A stretch of DNA of 64,000 nt from Chamaecyparis obtusa. Lineage: Eukaryota; Streptophyta; Pinopsida; Cupressales; Cupressaceae. The translations under genes were made by a program, and so were the position numbers. Numbering within the stretch: position 1 is the first letter of the stretch; every line of letters begins with the position of its first letter. Under the pieces are notes generated by a model. It was not told the origin of the DNA, did not search any database, and saw only the letters and a list, made by a program, of their open reading frames with translations. Below are positions 49,180 to 61,135 of the stretch, piece after piece. The stretch is from NCBI GenBank assembly GCA_027943335.1, contig BSBK01003255.1, positions 574,001-638,000 on the forward strand, in the 5' to 3' direction.

Positions 49180-50376
49180 TGTTATCTCTAATTGAGCATT
49201 AATGATTTTCATTAGCATCAAAGACATCGGTTAGTTACCTATGTTAACCTAGTCGATAAAAGAAAGCATCTCAAGCTAGTCAATTAAGTCTTTACACCGA
49301 GCATAGAACAATTTTATAGAGCATCAGACACCGATACCAAGTGCAGTAAACACTGTGTAGACTGGATACCGAGCACCAATGTAATTACTGAGTAGTATAT
49401 ATAGTGTTTACCGAAGATCACAGAAAATGGCATAGGAATCATGAATGACACACTTATCTATGCAAATGGTTACAACAGAATCAAAAAATGTTTTACCAAG
49501 ATTGAGGATAATTTATTGTTGAGATATTCATTAAATGCAACAAAGATCTTATGTAATTGTTTGATCTAAGTTATTTTTGTACACGATTGATCTTAGGGTT
49601 TTTCTCTAAGACATTGTAACCTAATTTTGTAAGCGACATAAACTAGTATGCTATATAATTGTATTTTACATCATTGTGATGTAACTATGGAGATGTATGA
49701 GTGAAGAAGGTCTTGAAGCATTAGCCAACTTCAAGATTATCAGTTGTCAAATAGAGAAGAACAATATTTAGGGATAATCAGATTGAGTAGAATCAGATCA
49801 GGCTACCGAGCAGTTCAGTGTTGAGATCTTCAAATAGAAAGGTGATATATATTTAATATTTTATTGATCTCTATCAGACAAGTTGAGCTTTCATCAGCAG
49901 ATAGATACCTGTTATTTTCTAATCATTGTAACAGAGTTTTGGTGAAATCTCCTAACAAAGTAGACCTAACAGTCTTTATGTAAATCTCTTAACCGAGTGC
50001 ACACTCAAGTAGTGTTGTTAAAATCTTATCACAAGGTTAGATCTAACTGATTTAAATATTACTCCTAATAGGGTAAGATTTCCAGAAGTGATGACCACTT
50101 GTAGCCCTAACAGGCAAACCTTTTCTATCTGCAGTAGTAAAGAATTTGTGGGTGTCATCCCCACCACAATTTTTACCTTCTAACAAGGGTTTTAGTGTTA
50201 CCAAAATATTTGTGTTATGTGATGATTATCTTGTTGATTTCATGTTATTACCTTGATAGTTAAATGAATGAATGATGCATGTAATAGATTCAAGTTACAT
50301 TTGAAGGTTGCTACTATTTGTTGTTCAAGGTTTGAAAGGTTTATGAGTTGAAATTTTTTGTGGGCACCGATTCACC
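49180..50376 (+). repeat. 3' LTR of element X, main part
   Basis: Collinear with 31547-32720. It differs by scattered substitutions (about 9 in the first 100 bases) and by extra bases near 49350. It is cut by insertion Z at ...GATTCACC; the missing end is at 53291-53330. TATA at about 49394-49403. Confidence 0.93.
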
Positions 50377-53290
50377 ATATGTGCTAAAATGTTGACACAC
50401 TTTTATGAGTTATTAAATCCAATATTTCTCAAGAATGAGGTCTCAAATGGTGGCTCATAGCTTTTTATTCATGGAGTGCAAGGGTTTGTAATGGAGGCCC
50501 TCAGATTAGACCTAGTTTGTATCCATGTAAGTACACCATAAAATGAGAGATTCAAACAGGAAAAGAAAGAATGCTAGTTTCCATGATCATCAAGTATGCA
50601 TGAAAATGAAAATGAAAGCTATTCTATATGATAACAATGCATGAAAGAAAACAAATCTATGAAAGGAAATGCTTATGCAAGATTATTATATGAAAGAAAA
50701 TATGAATCTAATCTAATATGAAAATGCAATATTAATCTAAATGGGTTGCCATGGGGCATGAGAGAAGAAGACAAGAAAATAGAAGTTTCAATATCCAAGC
50801 TCAAGTGCTCAAGAATCTTCTCCAAAATTGCTCTCCAAACTTGTAGCATAACAATACAAAAATCTTGTATCATGCCCCATGGAAACCCATTTAGATTAAT
50901 CTTTCATTTGCATATTAGATTAGATTCATATTTCCTTTCATAGAATAATCTTGCATAAGCATTTCCTTTCATAGATTAGTTTGCTTTCATGCATTGTTAT
51001 CATATAGAATAGCTTTTATTTTCATTTTCATGCATACTTGATCATGGAGACTAGCATTCTTGCTTTTCATTTTTGAATCTCTCATTTTATGGTGTACTTT
51101 CATGGGCACAAACTAGGTCTAATTTGAGGGCCTCCATTAAAAACCCTTGCACTCCCTAAATAAAGAGCTATGAGCCGCCATTTGAGACCTCATTCTTGAG
51201 CAATCTTGGATTTAATGACTCATAGAAGAATGTCAACATTTTAGCACATATTTTTGGTGCCAAAAATGTGTGCTAAAATGTTGACATGCTTCTATGAGTC
51301 ATTAAATCCAAGATTGCTCAAGAATGAGGTCTCAAATGGCAGCTCACAACTCTCTATTCATGGAGTGCAAGGGTTTGTAATGGAGGCCATCAGATTAGAC
51401 TTAGTTTGTGCCCATGCAAGTACACCATAAAATGAGAGATTCAAAGAGGAAAAACAAGAATGTTAGTCTCCATGATCATCAAGTATGCATGAAAATGAAA
51501 ATGAAAGCCATTATATATGATAACAATGCATGAAAGCAAACTAATCTATGAAAGGAAATGCTTATGCAAGATTATTCTATGAAAGGAAATATGAATCTAA
51601 TCTAATATGAAAATGAAATATTAATCTAAATGGGTTGCCATGGGGCATGAGAGAAGAAGACAAGAAGAGAGAAGTTGCAATGTTCAAGGTCAAGTGCTCA
51701 AAATCTTCTCCCAAAATTGCTCTCCAAACCTGCAACATAACAATACAAAATTCTTCTATCCTCTAAATGTTAGAAATAGGGAATACTGAGAGGGGGGGTG
51801 AATCAGTATTCTAAAAACTTTATCTTTTGCCCAATTATGGATATAATAGATTATCTTTATACATGCATAACATAAGAAGCTAAACAACATGCATAACATT
51901 AAAGAACTCATAACACATTATTTGTTCTCGAGGAAACTCTGGCCAAGGGAAAACCCTGGTGGGGATGGTACCCATAAAGATCCACTAATCAAAAGTATCC
52001 TGTTAAAGATGTTGACCCTGTTAAGAGTCTATTATAAGAATATAGCATATCAGTCCTGATTAAGGGACTATAGGCCTTGTTAGAAGCCTCAACCCTGTTA
52101 GGAGTTGTAGTACAAAATGTGATTACCAAATGAGCCCACTGCCCAAACAAGTAATGTACAATATACACTGATTACAAAATAGGTTAAGGTACATAATCTT
52201 ATACTGCTTGCATAAATATCACTTCGCTGCTCTTTTACTATCGCTATTACATATGCTTCATATACTTCGCATCATATCACTTGTCCACACTTATTGTGTT
52301 CTTGCTCAATAATACTTCTAATTACAATTACAATTACAATTACATTTACAATTATATCAATTGATTTATCTAAGAGTTAACATCTAGGACATCATCCCTT
52401 TATATTGTTAAGTCATTATTTTGATAAACAAAATAATCCCTTAACTCTTTACTAGTGCTATCTTCACATTCTGTCCTATCGGCTTCACACTGTCTTCGGT
52501 AAAACTGTCATAACTTCTTCCGTACATGTCATACTGACTTGCACTCTGAGATGGATGATCAATAGAAATCATAGAGTCTATGTTCAAGTGTGCAAGTATT
52601 TAACTTACTCCAGTCAATGTCACAAACAAAAACTGTGTTCAGGTTCACTGGTAAAAACACTGTCTCACACTTAGACAAATTTGCAATGCGCTTTGTGATA
52701 CTTGCTCTCTGACCTGTGTGATCTTCATGTGGTTCATATGTTTCCATAATGACAACATCTATGTAATCAACTCAGCCAAATTGCCAACACTAAAAGAGAA
52801 GGTGAGGGCTCCTTATAAAGAATCTTGGACGGTCAAGATTAAGAGGGAAAAAGAAATGAGGAATGGTGAAGATTAAATCTTGGTTGATCCATGTGCTCAA
52901 GATTCTTTAAGAGGAAAAAAGATGAAAAAGGCCCACCACTTAAAAGTATGTGCATTCAAAGTGGAGAGAAAAATAGATTTTTATTTATTTTTTAAATTTA
53001 TTTTTATTTCCTTTTTCAACACAAAGAGAGATTTAAGTGGGGACTTTATTAAAAGTGGAATTTTATTTTAATAAGATGATTTATTTAATTAAAAGGGAAG
53101 TTTTCTTTTAATTAAATGAGGCTTAGGATAAAATGATCAAACCTTAGGAAATATTGAAATATTTGAATTAATTACTATTTCATCAAGGAAATTGATTTGA
53201 ATTGAAAATATTGCAAGACATTGATTCAGGAAATTTATAAATTGGTGAATGGGGGCCCAAAGTCTAGGCGACCATTATAGGGTGCATACA
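50377..53290 (+). mobile_element. Insertion Z in the 3' LTR of X: LTR-like, front part in forward-inverted-forward copies
   Basis: Segment F1 (50380-50870) is followed by an inverted copy (50871-51250) and a second forward copy F2 (51269-51767), all starting or ending at TGTGCTAAAATG. After solo LTR W the sequence goes on with CCTTATAAAG (about 52813, TATA-like) and ends GGGTGCATACA before the LTR of X resumes at CACCCCTCCC. A plausible history is one LTR (51269-53290 without W) with extra copies of its front. No clear target duplication is seen beyond CACC. No coding content is convincing; short ORFs read across the repeats. Confidence 0.7.
51768..52789 (-). mobile_element. Solo LTR W, copia-type, TSD CTAAA
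   Basis: Starts TGTTAGAAATAGGGAATACT and ends AATTGCCAACA, with perfect duplication CTAAA at 51763-51767 and 52790-52794. Same family as 10080-11205. It contains an (ATTAC)n-like microsatellite at about 52319-52352. It lies inside Z, so it is the innermost layer here. Confidence 0.93.
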
Positions 53291-53330
53291 CACCCCTCCC
53301 CTCTCAGTACCCTATCTCTCCAATCCAACA
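53291..53330 (+). repeat. 3' LTR of element X, terminal part
   Basis: CACCCCTCCCCTCTCAGTAC... ends AATCCAACA, matching the 5' LTR end at 32710-32749. Followed by AGACT, the probable right target duplication. Confidence 0.9.
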
Positions 53331-53335
53331 AGACT

Positions 53336-53731
53336 AGCTATCTAGGAGGGAGTTGAACTTGAGACCTCCCAGAAGTTAGGCTAGTTATTTTTTAATTGTG
53401 CTATGTGTTTTCCTTGGAAGCTATTTCTTTGAATTTCTTGTTATGGTCTTCTTTGAAAGATATTTTAATTAAATTTATCAAAAACTTTGTTAAGTGTTTA
53501 TGAGAATGATTGGTTTGATTTTCCAACCAACTACGGAAGTTGGAGAAGTTGCTTCCCATAAAGAAACTCCTCCAACCATATAGTTGGAGATTAAATATTT
53601 GTGTTTTTGGGAGTTTTCGGGATGGGAGGTTTTCAGAGAAATTTTGGAAGTTGTTTGCATATATTATTCTGGAAAGATCATTTTTGAGGTTTTTGTGAGG
53701 TTGAGAGTTCTATGGTTTTGTGAGTGCTCGC
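53336..53731 (+). repeat. Fragment of older gypsy-type LTR
   Basis: No gene. Being the right flank of X, it should continue the sequence at 31546. It holds GAAGTTGGAGAAGTTG and later GTTTTTGTGAGGTTGAGAG, like the untranslated part of the 4.4-kb LTR near 18090-18340. Weak similarity only. Confidence 0.4.
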
Positions 53732-54968
53732 TGTAATACCCCAAAAATGGGCTATAAGTTCATTAATCTCCTACATATTCAATTTGAATGAAATCAACAT
53801 CAAAGTCCTAATCTAAGGCACATCTAAACATCATCGAATCATAATTGATTATCTTAAATTTTGCATCGAGAAATATTCCTAGTAATATTCTTAATCATCA
53901 TAATTATCTTTAATTTTATAATTATTTGGCAATAAATCACATATATCCTAAAGTTTGATTAATTGAATATTTTCATATTTAATTAATTAGATTTAATATT
54001 TGCCACTTAATTGTGTAATTAAATTTAATTCTATCTATTATTAATTGTATTATTTAATTTTGACAATAAATCTAATATCATATGAATAATTGATTAAATT
54101 CTTATTTAATTAATTAAAGCAAGTTGTCATTATTTAATAATATAGTTTCTAATAAAAGTTTGATTAAATAATTGATTAACACATAAATCAATTATTTTAT
54201 TTTTAAAAGCAGTTTAGTTGGAAATAAATCACTTTATTATTAAATTAATTCATAAATAAAACATGCACAATCATAAAAGCAGACAACTATCAATTATCAA
54301 TTAAAGCTAAACTCTATTTTGAGTTAAAACTTAGCTTTTGCATATTTTTGTGAGTTAATTATCTGTTATTTATCAAATAACTCAAAAATCAAGCTGAGTT
54401 AATCTGAGTGATTTATGGTTTTCTTTCATGCACCTCCAAATTCCTGGATTTCTATAAAACCAAGTTTCAGCTCTTCATAATTCATCTCATAATTTTGCAA
54501 GCTTACTTTTCCAAAGTCATCTACGAATTGCACAACTATTTTGAAGAATTGAAATTTGGAGAATCAAAGCTTATTGCGAATCAAGGCTATTATGAGATCA
54601 ATTTTTTTTTTTCTACATTCATTTAGATTCTTTTTCATATCATTGTTAGATCATTTTAGCAGATCAATTTCATATAGATTAGATTTCATATCAAGTTTTT
54701 ATCATTCTTATTGCATAGAAAATATCAAAAATATAAATTAATTGCATTCATATTTCATATCAGTTTTGTATTCAAATCTTTCATTTAGGTGTCGTCTAGG
54801 TCACTGATCTCGATAACAATCTGAGAACATCAATCTCGCACCTACTAGAAGGCAGTAAATCGCTTGGTTAAATTAGATTTTAATTTTCCATGATTTTGAT
54901 TATTACTAAGCTCTAATGTTTTACTGAAGTGTTGTGTCTATAGATCAGGTACAAAATTCACACACACA
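53732..54968 (+). repeat. 5' LTR of Tat-like copy 2
   Basis: Starts TGTAATACCCCAAAAATGGG and ends ...AATTCACACACACA. Matches 3491-4875 read on the opposite strand. It lacks the 143-bp duplication of copy 1. The 3' LTR is not in the window. Confidence 0.9.
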
Positions 54969-54972
54969 TTTC

Positions 54973-54990
54973 TGGCACCCACCGTGGGGC
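54973..54990 (+). other. Primer-binding-site-like sequence of copy 2
   Basis: TGGCACCCACCGTGGGGC four bases after the LTR end. The same position is occupied in copy 1. Confidence 0.75.
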
Positions 54991-57765
54991 AACCCACCTT
55001 TGCATGCTGGTTTTGATTTTTTTGGGAGCTAAAACCCCAACGTTTCAAAGATTTAATTTTATCTCCCAAACAGCTTGATTTTTGGTCTAAATTTTTTTTT
55101 GTAAGTTGGTGACATATTAGGGAAGCTATAATAAAAAATCTAGAATTTTCTGAGATGTTTTGAATTTTTAATAATTTTTTCTTGAAATTTTGGAAAAAAT
55201 TAATATCTGACGCAAATCAGCATATTTTCAGAAATTTTTATATTTTTGGAAAAATCTTTAAATTATACAGGGGGTCCATTCTTTGTGTTTTAAATTTGGA
55301 CATGATATAATAGCTCAAATAGTTAATTTATAGAAACTAGTCTGTTTTGATAAAACGGATCTCTAGGGCACAAATGAAGAGATTTTTCTAAAAATTTTGC
55401 ATTTTTGGAAAGCTCTCTATTTTTTAGTAGGGGTCTCTATTTTGAATTTCTATTTTTGTGGCCAAAATCATATCAAAAAAATCAGATCTTGTTGACTAGG
55501 TCAAATGCGGTGCAAAAAAATTAAAATTTTGTGATGGGTATGCACTTATTTTTCATATGATTCAATGCATGATATGAGTTGTCATTTGGATTAATTTTTG
55601 GTTATTATTGCTCCTAACAATTGATTTTTAGATCTAACCCTAGGGTTTTCATAAGTTGAATATACCTTGCATATCTTGTTTGCTTGTTGGCTTGTTGGAG
55701 AGTTCGTAGCTGGCTTGCATAGTAAAGCTCAACAAAAATTACTAAAAATCATGTAAAATCTACTAAGCACATTGCAAGGATCCTAGGTATTCTCCTTCAT
55801 CTAATGACATTTTGATTTGGGACTTAAAATAAATCTCTCGTGTGTCTAGCTTGGGTGATTCTTTTCATGCTTTTGTTTTACACACTTGCATAATTGATAC
55901 TAGGTTGTGACCCCTTAAGGATTCATTAAGTAGTCTTAGATACTTGTGATTGATCTTGATTGCTATATTGGGTTATTGGACTCACTAATCCGTTGGCCCC
56001 TCATTTTCGCCCCGTGGTTGCAATCTCAGCACCATAAAGGGGAGGGGTCAACAGGACATAAGCGTTAAGTGTTCCACCAGGCAACCCTTTTGTGCTTTTA
56101 GGAACTCACTTGTTTTCTAATTCAGGGACTCATTTTCAGCTTGTGTGAGGTGTTAAGTGTTCCACCTTGTGGACTCATCTCATATTCTCTTTAACTATTA
56201 AGTGTTTCCCTTTCTTCTTTTTGGGTACTTTTGGTAGATTTACTTTCGAGAATATATCTATGCTCACATAGTAATTAGGCCCTATGAACACTATTCATTA
56301 TTCTTGAGAGATTGGATTCCTAGCGAAATCTTTCTTGATGACAGAATCCTTGTAGGTAGGGAGGATACTTAGTGTGTTTCACATTCAACTTGGTTAGTGT
56401 GTCTTCTCTTATTGATCGATACATTCTCTCCTAGGAGAGGTTGATAGATCACATGGGGTTGACATCACGAGTTTTGGTGAATCAAAATTAGTTAGTGCAC
56501 CTTCTCTTATTGATTGATAAACCATCTACCTGGAGAGGTTGATAGATCACATGGAGTTGGCATCATAGACCTTGGTGAAGCAAAACTTTGTCTTAGTGTG
56601 TCGGATTAATCTGCTTGCTTTGTTTGGGTTAAAAGTGAAAAGGTGTCAAAAACCTTGGATTTGGAGCCAAGTCCCCTTGTGGTATACTATTGTGAGTCAT
56701 CTTTAGAGAGGGTTAACCGTAGCGAACAATCTCTTCATAGGGAAAACTGCGTTGATGGAACCTCAAGCGATAATAGCCATTTTTTCCATGGTAGTGATAG
56801 CCGCTATATAAATGTCCTTGTGGAAGAAATCTCCATGGGTATGGTTCATTGTTGGGTTGCCAGATCTCCCTAGCAGCTCCTGAAGATTAAGTTCTCAGAC
56901 TATGTCAAAACCCTAGTGCGCTGAGATTGGAGTTCACCCCTTTGGATCATAAAAGTTGCAGAGTCAAACCATTACTAAAAACCCTAGCGAGGCCAAATTT
57001 TCATTTTATAGGGTATATGTGCATTATTGCAAAACATTTTTGGAACATACACAATTAGTGCTTCTGAGGATTAGAATGAATAAGTCACTTGATTGTTCAT
57101 GCACAAGGTTGCTTTTGCCCTTGTTCATTATTTTCAGACATGCTTGAAATCACTTGCTTGCTATTTTGCATGCTTGTTTATCTATCTGGTTATTGAAAAT
57201 GGACAAATCTGTTACGATCCTCAAATCTAGACATTGAAATTTGCAAACAATTCAAATCTGAAAACTCAAAATTTGCAAAATTTGAAGTAAAATCCCTTTC
57301 TAGAGTCAAAAGTCATCTCAGGAGGTCAGAAAGTCATATGAGTTTCTATCAAGTGTCGTTTCATTACAACCCATCTATCGTATGATTGAGTACCCAGTGT
57401 CATATGAGTTTTCATGCCAGCAAATTCTCAAAGTCAAAATCTTGCAACTATCGTATGAGATTTTCAACTGTCATTTCATTGCTGCCCAACTGTCGTATGG
57501 TAAAGAACCCAGTGTTGTATGAGTTTCCATGCTAGAAAATTCTCAAAGTCAAAATCTTGCAACTATCGTATAATTTTTGCAACTGTCATTTCATAGCATA
57601 CCCACTATCGTACGAGTCTGTAGAGTGTCGTTTGGGAAATTTTTGAAAGTTGTCAAAAAATTGTCAGAATTGCCAGATACTTCAGCTTTTACAGCCTATT
57701 TCCAAAATCTGTTGAATGAGTCACTGTGTCAAGAACATAGCAGTAGCCATTGAGAATCAGTACAC
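54991..57765 (+). other. Leader of Tat-like copy 2
   Basis: Mostly AT-rich untranslated sequence. 56380-56600 holds a pair of related segments around TCTTATTGATCGATAC and GGTTGATAGATCACATGG. 57330-57620 holds the TGTCGTATGAG repeats. No convincing gene; the short ORFs at 56643-57147 are not conserved in copy 1. Confidence 0.55.
57330..57620 (+). repeat. Tandem units of about 115 bp with (T)GTCGTATGAG motifs
   Basis: Two full units (from about 57355 and 57469) and a partial third (from 57584) share AATTCTCAAAGTCAAAATCT and CTATCGTATGAGATTTTC. The motif matches the reverse complement of the repeats in copy 1. Confidence 0.8.
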
Positions 57766-60053
57766 ATGTCTCAAAGAATAAGTACACATGAGGAAGAAAT
57801 TTTGATCACCGCTATGATGAAGCAGCTCAAGCTATGCAAGTTGAACTTAACAATCTTAAGAAAGAAAAAGAATCTAAAGAGTTCTCCCTGGAATCTCTAT
57901 CCTCTTTTCCATTTGATAAATACTTGTACATGTCACCATGCCCCCAAATAGAATTTGAGCAACGTAATAACCCTTATGATACCTCTTCCATGGAGAGTGA
58001 CACATCCAGCTTTGGAGACTATGATGACTATGATGACAGACAATGTAATGATACCTATGAGACCTCTGTTCCTAAGAGTCCTCCTCGTCGTGTGTTCCTA
58101 CTTACTACAAATGGGCTGTCACATTGGATAGATCATGATGGTGATCCATATGATTCTAATTTTGAAAGAGACTTTGATGGCTTTTGTGGACAATACCTTG
58201 ATTATGATCCATCTACTACTGCTGAGGACTATAAAATGCATCATGCTAGCTTGAAACATCAATACTACAAGGATCTCTCCTCTAAGGACTCTCCTGCTGA
58301 AAATAAAGATTACACTCTCAAGCAAGATCATGTTAATGTTGAACCTTTGTCTTGTGATGGTTCCTTTCCATCCCCTACTTCTTCCCATACCCATACATTT
58401 CCTAAAGCTTCTGAGTCTTTCAAATCTTTCACAAAACCTTCATCCGACACAAGCCCTGATACTTTTCATGCGGTTCCCTATAGTTATCCTCAAGGGCTAC
58501 CCCTTAAAGAAACTCAAGCTAACCTTCACTTGGATGAAAATACTTTCAATAATGCTAAACCTAAAGATCCTAATCCTTTATGTGCTATAATGCCTACTTC
58601 AGCTAGTCCTTCACCATCTCTGCAATAGTCTTCCATACAATCCCAACATGCTTCCTTGTCCTTAGAAGTGGCTCCATGTCAAGAGGACTCTGAAAATGAT
58701 GAAGAAAAGAACATAAAGAAAGATCAAGATCAAGAACCCTCCATGTCATCCAATCTCTTTCGTGATGTCTCTTATCCACTTCATGGTTCTTTTGATCCTG
58801 CACACCCTTTCCAATACATTCCATCATGTCTTAAGTCTTCTCCTAAGCAAGATCATGATGCTACTTACACTATTGAGCTTATTAACAATCAAAATAACCT
58901 TACTACACTTCCAATTTCCAAAGATGATACTTCCATTAAGGTTGGTAAAAATGGTGTTGTTCCTTCCAATGTTAAGCCTATTGAAAATCAAGAGAACAAT
59001 TATGCACTTGTGCTATCGAAAGATCCTTGTCAAGATCAAAGTTTTCCATCTTCTTATTCTACCACTCCATGTTTGTTTCCACTTTCTACTCTTCCTAAGT
59101 CTTTGGAAGCTTTGAACAATCCTATCAAAGAAGGTGCTCATATTCAAGATGTCCACAATTCTATTGAAAATTCTAATGCTCACTCTAAAGATGCTGATAT
59201 CCTTGGTTGTCATATAGATGCTGATGAACTTATTGATTATCTTTTTCTGTCTTCCACTTCCATCCTTGGACTTCTTCCACCACTACTAAGGGCTTCATGT
59301 CTACCTTCCTTCTTGGGTCCTTATGTCCCTTCACTTTCCCCTCCTAACTCTCCTAATTCATCATCCATCTTGGGTCCTTACGTCCCTCCATCTCCCATCT
59401 TTCCTCAAGATCAACATAGATGCATACCCTTGAATCCTTTTCATCCATCCACCCATCTAAACCAGTCATATCCTCCTTCTTCCACAAGTCCCAAGTCCTT
59501 TGGAAGTAACTTGAATGTTCAATACAAGAAAAAGAAGCAATACAAGAATCCATAAAAAAAAGATCACCATGTCTCCTTTAATAGACATGGAAACATAAAG
59601 TCAAAAGACATATCTAAGAAAAAAACTACAAGACAAGTATGGGTTCCAAAATCCATCATTGAAGATATTCTCTCTAGATCATCAAAAGGAAATAAAAATC
59701 CTACAGCTATATGGATTCCAAAGTCTCTCTTGAAAGAGTCTGGTGTTGAGCAAAAAGTTAAGTTGACATTCAAACTTCCAAAGACTTCCACTTCATCTTC
59801 TTCCAAAAGCATTCCTCCATTCCATGCGCCTAAACCACAACCTCTACTAACCATTCACCATATTCCTTCACGTATTCCTTCATTCATGATTCCTCCATCC
59901 TCTCACCACCCTTCAAGGTATGTGTTGATGTTGAGTTTTCCTTCCTTTCCATCTACCCTTTCACAATCCTTCCATGCATTATCCTTCTACCTTCTATCAT
60001 TTTTCCTCATTTTCCTATTCCTCCTATCTTCCAACCTCACTCGCTTTACATAA
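57766..60053 (+). pseudogene. Gag-like ORF of Tat-like copy 2 (Pro/Ser-rich, LGPYVP motifs)
   Basis: 57766-57830 codes ISTHEEEILITAMMKQ; a one-base loss relative to copy 1 near 57828 shifts to the main frame, which runs from 57834 to a TAA at 60051-60053 with stops at 58626 and 59553. Order: KEFSLESLSSFPFD block, acidic DYDDYDDRQCND segment, long Ser/Pro-rich middle, two LGPYVP motifs (about 59311 and 59369), basic KKKKQYK, then VWVPKS and IWIPKS. The last blocks resemble the end of the element Y ORF (LGPYVPK, MWIPKKK). No zinc knuckle or protease is seen. Presumed structural; inactive. Confidence 0.6.
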
Positions 60054-60896
60054 AACTTTATCCTCCATTTTTCTCTTCCATCTCCCTTTCCCTATCAGCA
60101 TCTTTGAGCATATCATTTTGAATCCTTGGCATATCATGGTTTATCCTTTCAAGGAGCATTATCTAAAAAGCTTGCCTTCTTCCAAAATAAAAGAAAAATA
60201 TAAAAATTGAAAAAGTGCCTTGGTGAAAATTTAGAAATAGGTGCTTTGGTAGCAAAAGTAAAGAGAAATAAATTCATCCTATGGTGAAAACCACTCCCTT
60301 TTGGCACCTTGGATAAGTACCATGATGAAAACCTGGCAATCAGGCATCATGCGTAGTTCTTCTACATATTTTATCCATTTCATCTTCTCTTTTTGATCTT
60401 GACAATGTTGATCTATACACGAATATTTAGCTATTTTGTGAGCTATCTTATGATGTTCTTGCTTTCATTCCCTTCCTATTTAGCCTTCATGTCTATCTTC
60501 CTCCATTCATTTTCACCTATCGCTATCCTTTTCCCCTTTCGTCTTGATCTAAAAAAAAAGAAAAGAAAGAAAGAGTAAAATACGGTGCTATGAAGCCTCT
60601 TGACATGTCTACTCCTTTGGACTACATCCTTTCCTTCTTTGGCATTACGCTTTTGTGACTTATCCTATGCTGGCCTTTCATTGCTTGTCCAAATGTACTT
60701 TACATGATAATTTTGCCCTAGCTTGGGTATTCTTGAGGAGTTTTCCTTTGAGAATTTCTTCCCTTCATTCTCCTTCATTCTCTTGTCTTCCATCTCTTCC
60801 ACCAGCTTGCCAATCCCTCTTGTTCTCCACCTTGCTAGACATTGGGACTGCACGATATAATCTTTCTTGGGAGTTTGCAATGGAAAAAGATGCTAT
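60054..60896 (+). other. Pyrimidine-rich spacer with three hairpin modules
   Basis: GGTGAAAA-type modules at 60214-60249, 60279-60312 and 60316-60352, the last ending in GGCATCATGCGTAG exactly as in element Y near 41513. The rest is CT-rich with no gene. The arrangement mirrors the 3' region of element Y. Confidence 0.6.
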
Positions 60897-61135
60897 CAAG
60901 TATACCAAGTATCAGAACAAGTATCAGAACTAGTATTAGAACTAGTATCAGAACACATATCAGAACAATTATCAGAACCAATATCAGAACCAGTATCAGA
61001 AAAAGTATCGGAACAAGTATCAGAACTAGTATTAGTACCAGTATCAGAACAAGTATCAGAACCAGTATCAGAAAAAGTATTAGAATCAGTATCAAAACAA
61101 GTATCAGAATCAGTATCAAATCAAGTATCAAAACA
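60897..61135 (+). repeat. 12-bp minisatellite (AGAACCAGTATC-like, about 20 units)
   Basis: A tandem array of AGTATCAGAACA/AGTATCAGAACC variants. It is in phase with the integrase tail and reads as repeating IRTS (or VSEP in another frame). It begins right after coding-like sequence ending EFAMEKD and stops abruptly at the integrase. Confidence 0.95.

Larger units (their letters stand above)
31547..53330 (+). mobile_element. Element X: LTR retrotransposon without visible polymerase, host of nested insertions
   Basis: Both LTRs, a tRNA-Met primer site (32752-32763) and a polypurine tract (49168-49179) are present. Discounting elements Y (35341-45295) and Z (50377-53290), X is about 8.9 kb. Its internal region codes for ORF1 (coiled coil plus zinc knuckles) and ORF2 (unknown); no protease, RT, RNase H or integrase motif is seen in any frame I read. 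It would have depended on proteins from another element. Primer site, polypurine tract and LTR end motif point to a copia-type partner; that is inference. Confidence 0.85.

Noticed and set aside
50377..53290. A simple solo LTR with target duplication
   Set aside because: I could not find matching 5-bp flanks; only CACC is shared, so edges remain approximate.
59564..59854. 96-codon minus ORF
   Set aside because: Antisense to the gag-like ORF of copy 2, which has homologous blocks on the plus strand.
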